A stretch of 16,854 nt of DNA, from NCBI GenBank assembly GCA_031422195.1, contig JANOPZ010000022.1, positions 1 to 16,854 on the forward strand. The letters run 5' to 3'. Position numbers and translations under genes: made by a program. This document shows positions 12,514 to 16,854 of the stretch, piece after piece; the first letter of the stretch is position 1, and every line of letters begins with the position of its first letter. The stretch is from JALOTE01 sp031422195. Its GTDB lineage: Bacteria; Pseudomonadota; Alphaproteobacteria; Rhizobiales; Rhizobiaceae. The notes beneath the pieces are model-generated. The model saw nothing but the letters and a program-made list of their open reading frames with translations. It was not told where the DNA came from and made no database searches.

Positions 12514-15500
12514 ATGTCTGATCATGACGACAAGAGTGCGACCGGTTCGCAGCCTCAATCTTCTGTTGCAAAGCAAGCCGCACCGCTCGTTGTCGGCATT
12601 GGCGCTTCGGCAGGCGGCGTAGAAGCGCTGAGCCGGTTCTTTGATGCAATGCCCAATGACAGTGGCGCAGCCTTTGTCGTTGTGCTCCATCTTGATCCGG
12701 CGCGTGAAAGCCAGATGGCCCATGTGCTCAGCAGCCATACGTCAATGCAGGTTTTTCAGGTGGCTGATGAAATGCCAATCGCGCCCAACTGCGTTTATGT
12801 GATTGCACCCGACAAGGATTTGACGGTTCTTGATGGCAAGTTACAATTGACACAGCCTGCCGAAAGCCGCGGCCACCGCCACCCGGTCGATGTGTTGTTC
12901 AGATCATTGGCAGCAGGTCAGGGCGAACGTTCGATTGCCATTGTGCTATCTGGCACAGGCAGCAACGGCACAGATGGCTTGAAAGAGGTCAAGGCGGCAG
13001 GCGGTCTAATCCTCATCCAAGACCCGGCGACGGCCAAATTTGACGGCATGCCGCGCAGTGCCATTTCGGCTGGCATGGCCGACCATATTGTGGCGCCCGA
13101 GGCCATGCCTGAAATCCTGGTTCGGTATATCAACCAAGAATACATCGCCAATCCTGACAATGGTGAAACCGCAGCGTCAGATGCGCAACCAACAATTGAC
13201 CAGATTTTGACCTTGCTGTTTACGCGCACCGGCAATGATTTTCGCAATTACCGGCGCAGCACCATTCAGCGCCGCATTCAACGCCGGCTCGGCCTTAAAA
13301 ATATCGACACGCTCGGGGATTATATAAACGATCTTCGCACCAACCCTGACGAAGCGCCCCTTTTGGTCAAAGATTTACTGATCAATGTCACCAGCTTTTT
13401 TCGTGATGCCGAAGCCTGGAAAACCTTTGCCGCTTTGGTAATTGCGCCTTTGGTTGCCACACGCGAAAGCGGGGCTTCGATAAGAGCTTGGGTGCCAGGT
13501 TGTTCCACAGGCGAAGAGGCCTACACGCTGGCCATGCTAATCAGCGAACAGGCGGCGATTGCAGGCAAAAAATTTGATATTAAAATTTTTGCGACGGATG
13601 CCCGCGATGATAATCTAAAAATTGCGCGCGATGGCAACTATCCGTCTGCCGCGGTTACCGGGCTTCCCGCCACTCGCCAGCGCATGTTTTTTGATAAGCA
13701 CGATGCTTCGTTTCAAATCAAAAAAGAGATTCGCGGGCTGGTGGTTTTTGCTCCGCAGAATTTGCTGCGAGATCCGCCATTTTCGCATCTTGATCTGATC
13801 ACCTGCCGCAATCTGCTTATTTATCTTGAGCCAGAAACCCAGCAAAGCATCATTGCATTGTTTCATTTTGCCTTGGAACTGGGCGCCAGCCTGATGCTCG
13901 GCAATACCGAAACGCTTGGCCGCCATGACGCAATGTACGAAATCATTTCGAAAAAATGGCGCATTTTCAAACGGGCAGGCCCGGCGCGCCTTGAAATTGT
14001 AAACTTCCCGATGTTGCGCGGGGCGGCACATGTTTCAAAGACAATTGAGGCCGCTGCACCTCAGTTGACCAACTATATATCTGTCCCGGCCGGCGATATT
14101 GCACGCCGTGCACTGCTCGAACATTTTGCTCCTGCCGCAGTACTGATCGACCGCAATTGCCGTGTTGTCTATTTTCACGGGTCAACCGGCAATTATCTAG
14201 AGCAACCAACGGGAGAGCCGTCGAAAGATTTGTTTCTGATGACCCGCGACGGGTTGACAGCAAAGCTGCGCATCACCGTGCGCACCGCCATTGCTGAAAA
14301 CCGCAACATTCAAATCAGTGTCAACATTAAGCACGGTAAAACGCTGTTGCCGGTTCAAGTGACGGTATTCCCGCTGGCTGCAGGTGCAAACGCAAACGGC
14401 CATGTTTTGATCAGCTTTGCGCCGGAAGCAGCGGGGAGTTCGCCCGCTGGAAATTTACAGCCCGGCAATTCAGAAGCCGACACCACTTTACAAGACGAAC
14501 TCAAAGCGCTTCGCAATGCGTTGCAAAACACAATTGAACATTTGGAAACCACCAACGAAGAACTGAAAGCCTCCAATGAAGAGGCAACCTCCATGAATGA
14601 AGAGTTGCAATCCACCAACGAGGAACTTGAAACCTCCAAAGAGGAAATGCAGTCGTTCAATGAGGAACTTGACACTGTTAACAGCCAACTTCAGCACAAA
14701 GTGCATGAAATGGAAGATATTGCCAATGATTTGAACAATCTGCTGGCAGGAACAGAGACAGCGACATTATTTATTGATGCAAAACTTTGCGTGAAATGGT
14801 TTTCGCCCGGCACACGCGAATTGTTTGACTTTATTGCCTCGGATGTTGGCAGGCCGATCAGCCATTTTGCCCGCAAATTTGATGATGAGAACCTGCTGCC
14901 GGACGCCGACAAAGTACTGCAAACATTGGTGGTGGTAGAAACCGAAATAAGGGCGACTGATGGCCGTTGGTTTTTGCGCCGTATGCTGCCCTACCGCACA
15001 TTAGACAACCGTATTGCGGGCGTTGTGATCACGTTTATTGATGTGACGGAGCATAAACTTGCCAGCGATGCCAGCGACGAAGCCCGCATATATGCGCAAG
15101 CCATCGTTGAAACAATTCGTCAGCCGCTTTTGGTTCTGGACGACACCATGCATGTGGTTTCAACCAATCCAGCTTTTCAAGCCATGTTTGATGTTAATGA
15201 AACCGAAACCGTAGGCAGCCTCGTCTTCGATCTTGTCAAAGGGGACTGGAATTTCCCTAAAATGCATGAATTGCTGGATTTAGTGATTTCGAAGAATGAG
15301 CAGTTTAACGATGTGGAAATTGAGCATGAGTTTGGCTCTGTTGGCCATTTGTGCATGTTGGTCAACGGACGCAAACTGGTTAGAGATGACGGTCGCCCCA
15401 GCCTGATTTTGATTGCGATTGAAGACATAACCGAAAGGAAATTAGCACGGCAAACGATGCGCGACAGCGAGGCGCAGTACCGTGTGCTGTTCAACTCGAT

Positions 15501-16830
15501 TGATGAAGGTTTTTGCGTCGTCGAGAAAATCGAAGCAACGCCAACCAGCCCGATGGATTTCCGTTTTATTGAGGCCAACCCGGCGTTTGAAAAACATTCC
15601 GGCACCGGCAATGTGGTCGGCAAAACCATCCGCGACATGTTTCCGATGGAACCGGATGACTGGTATGACATCCATGACAGGGTGCTAACCACCGGCCTGC
15701 CAATACGCCATGAAAAACAAATGGAAGATGGCGGGCGGATTTTGGAGCTATATGAGTTCCCGCTGAATAATTCGAAAAATAATCGTCTGGCTTTGATCTT
15801 CCAGGATGTCACCCAGCGCAAATTGGCAACCTCCACCGGGCTGAAGCTGACAGCATTGGTGCAATCATCTGATGATATGATTGCCAGTATCGATGAGTTA
15901 GGCCGTTTCACGAGTTGGAACGCTGGTGCAGAACGCATGTTCGGGTACAGCGCTGAAGAAATTCTGCTTCAGCCTTCCACAATGCTTTTGGGTGATGGCC
16001 AAGAGTCCGTACAAGGTCAAATTTTTGAAAAATTTAAGAGCGGCGGCGAAAACGTTCATGTCGAAGCTGAGCGAATGCGCAAAGATGGCACCATGGTGTG
16101 GATTTCAGCGACAGTTTCCCCACTGGTAACCGCTGAAGGCGGAATTGTGGGCGCATCGGTCATTGCACGCGATATCACCGAGCGCCGCCGCGCGGAGGCG
16201 CACCGCGAAATTCTGGTGGCAGAACTCAATCACCGCGTTAAAAACACACTTGCCATTGTCAGTGCCATTGCCTCGCAAACATTAAGTGGTGCGGTGACAG
16301 TTGAAGCTGCCAGCGAAGCGTTTTCTTCGCGACTATTGGCGTTATCGCGTGCCCATGATTTGCTGATGCACGGCAACTGGTCAGGCACTGATTTGGAAAA
16401 CGTCGTTACAGCCACGATAGCGCCGCACGAGGGGCAACAAAGCCGCTTCCATATTGAAGGCCCATACGTGCCGATGCAACCGTCATTGGCGCTAACATTC
16501 AGTTTGGCATTGCATGAATTATGCACCAATGCTGCAAAATATGGCGCACTGTCTGTGCCGCAAGGATCGGTAACGATTATATGGCATGTTCACAGCCATG
16601 ATGGTGTGCCGCGGTTGCAATTAACCTGGACTGAAAGTGGCGGGCCGCGTGTTGAAACACCATCGCGCAAAGGTTTTGGCACACGGCTCATTCAAAAAGC
16701 GTTGGCAATGGAACTGACAGGGCAGGTCAGCGTTTTATATCACCCTGATGGCGTTGTGTGTGTCATCGACGCGCCACTACCGGCAGGGCATTTGAAAGTA
16801 GATCAGATTGACGCAAGTTGGCAAAATTAA
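12514..16830 (+). CDS. CheB-CheR-PAS hybrid HWE histidine kinase
   Basis: From the ATG at 12514 (AAGG at 12503-12506; the GTG at 12487 is less likely) the protein has 1438 residues. An N-terminal CheB methylesterase domain keeps Ser32 (GASAGG), His59 and Asp154. A CheR methyltransferase domain follows (about 235-490) with the SAM-binding PGCSTGEEAY at 328-337. A PAS-like segment (about 530-635) leads to a coiled coil of NEEL-type repeats (about 658-741), then four PAS domains (about 740-850, 855-975, 983-1104, 1109-1224). The kinase has phosphoacceptor His1240 in ELNHRVKN, the N-box HELCTNAAKYG (His1334, Asn1338), WTE at 1372-1374 and the G-box GFGT, which fits the HWE family. No membrane segment is visible, so it is a cytoplasmic sensor. 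Signal and ligand are unknown. Confidence 0.93.
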   Translation: MSDHDDKSATGSQPQSSVAKQAAPLVVGIGASAGGVEALSRFFDAMPNDSGAAFVVVLHLDPARESQMAHVLSSHTSMQVFQVADEMPIAPNCVYVIAPDKDLTVLDGKLQLTQPAESRGHRHPVDVLFRSLAAGQGERSIAIVLSGTGSNGTDGLKEVKAAGGLILIQDPATAKFDGMPRSAISAGMADHIVAPEAMPEILVRYINQEYIANPDNGETAASDAQPTIDQILTLLFTRTGNDFRNYRRSTIQRRIQRRLGLKNIDTLGDYINDLRTNPDEAPLLVKDLLINVTSFFRDAEAWKTFAALVIAPLVATRESGASIRAWVPGCSTGEEAYTLAMLISEQAAIAGKKFDIKIFATDARDDNLKIARDGNYPSAAVTGLPATRQRMFFDKHDASFQIKKEIRGLVVFAPQNLLRDPPFSHLDLITCRNLLIYLEPETQQSIIALFHFALELGASLMLGNTETLGRHDAMYEIISKKWRIFKRAGPARLEIVNFPMLRGAAHVSKTIEAAAPQLTNYISVPAGDIARRALLEHFAPAAVLIDRNCRVVYFHGSTGNYLEQPTGEPSKDLFLMTRDGLTAKLRITVRTAIAENRNIQISVNIKHGKTLLPVQVTVFPLAAGANANGHVLISFAPEAAGSSPAGNLQPGNSEADTTLQDELKALRNALQNTIEHLETTNEELKASNEEATSMNEELQSTNEELETSKEEMQSFNEELDTVNSQLQHKVHEMEDIANDLNNLLAGTETATLFIDAKLCVKWFSPGTRELFDFIASDVGRPISHFARKFDDENLLPDADKVLQTLVVVETEIRATDGRWFLRRMLPYRTLDNRIAGVVITFIDVTEHKLASDASDEARIYAQAIVETIRQPLLVLDDTMHVVSTNPAFQAMFDVNETETVGSLVFDLVKGDWNFPKMHELLDLVISKNEQFNDVEIEHEFGSVGHLCMLVNGRKLVRDDGRPSLILIAIEDITERKLARQTMRDSEAQYRVLFNSIDEGFCVVEKIEATPTSPMDFRFIEANPAFEKHSGTGNVVGKTIRDMFPMEPDDWYDIHDRVLTTGLPIRHEKQMEDGGRILELYEFPLNNSKNNRLALIFQDVTQRKLATSTGLKLTALVQSSDDMIASIDELGRFTSWNAGAERMFGYSAEEILLQPSTMLLGDGQESVQGQIFEKFKSGGENVHVEAERMRKDGTMVWISATVSPLVTAEGGIVGASVIARDITERRRAEAHREILVAELNHRVKNTLAIVSAIASQTLSGAVTVEAASEAFSSRLLALSRAHDLLMHGNWSGTDLENVVTATIAPHEGQQSRFHIEGPYVPMQPSLALTFSLALHELCTNAAKYGALSVPQGSVTIIWHVHSHDGVPRLQLTWTESGGPRVETPSRKGFGTRLIQKALAMELTGQVSVLYHPDGVVCVIDAPLPAGHLKVDQIDASWQN

Positions 16831-16854
16831 TTCAAGACGCATTCTCATTGTGGA

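Noticed and set aside
14355..14706. Ser-rich and Phe-rich leftward frames opposite the coiled coil
   Set aside because: They are the antisense reading of the repeated NEEL codons and have no independent support.
15177..15938. A 253-residue leftward frame antisense to the kinase
   Set aside because: It is a low-complexity, Ser-rich mirror of strongly supported PAS-domain coding on the other strand.
15917..15941. GGAAC-N16-TGTT inside the kinase gene
   Set aside because: One mismatch, deep inside a PAS-coding region, with no gene start after it; expected by chance.

Overview
The window reads as chromosomal DNA of an alphaproteobacterium, most likely of the order Hyphomicrobiales. G+C is moderate (about half, judged by eye). 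The evidence is (i) several exact matches to the alphaproteobacterial general-stress sigma factor (EcfG) promoter, GGAAC-N16-CGTT, (ii) an HWE-type histidine kinase fused to CheB and CheR domains, and (iii) a Crp/Fnr regulator of a type I associate with rhizobia and relatives. The genus cannot be fixed from the sequence alone. I see no rRNA, tRNA, CRISPR array, insertion sequence or phage gene.

Layout. 1-398 has no convincing gene. 399-1460 (minus) is a PHB-depolymerase-family esterase. 1461-1944 is a regulatory intergenic region that ends in an exact EcfG promoter. 1945-2448 is a ferritin-like YciE/YciF (DUF892) protein. 2571-4027 holds a caa3-type oxidase assembly protein (CtaG family) and an overlapping cytochrome b561. 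A di-haem cytochrome c lipoprotein (3954-4670, minus) overlaps the b561 end tail to tail. From 4739 rightward runs a tight operon: mono-haem cytochrome c lipoprotein, oxidase subunit II with a fused cytochrome c domain, a fused subunit I-III protein, and a small membrane protein. A sorbosone-dehydrogenase-like beta-propeller (8943-10301) and an MgtC/SapB membrane protein (10367-10942) follow. The right third is signalling: a single-domain response regulator (minus), a divergent Crp/Fnr regulator, and a 1438-residue CheB-CheR-5xPAS-HWE kinase.

How the parts may fit. The central block encodes a second, caa3-like terminal oxidase with its assembly factor and a set of membrane-anchored or exported electron carriers. 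Three rightward EcfG promoters lie at nearly the same distance (39, 42 and 40 bases from the -10 element to the start codon) before the ferritin-like gene, the oxidase operon and the dehydrogenase. The middle one is a two-fold symmetric element that reads equally well in both directions, so it could drive the oxidase operon and the di-haem cytochrome together. I infer a stress-induced respiratory module under the general stress response. The oxidase subunit I also appears to lack the usual K-channel lysine (Met at that position) and the D-channel asparagines. The adjoining kinase and receiver may sense the inducing condition, but nothing in the sequence proves that link.

All family assignments rest on reading motifs by eye. 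No database search, alignment program or structure prediction was run.
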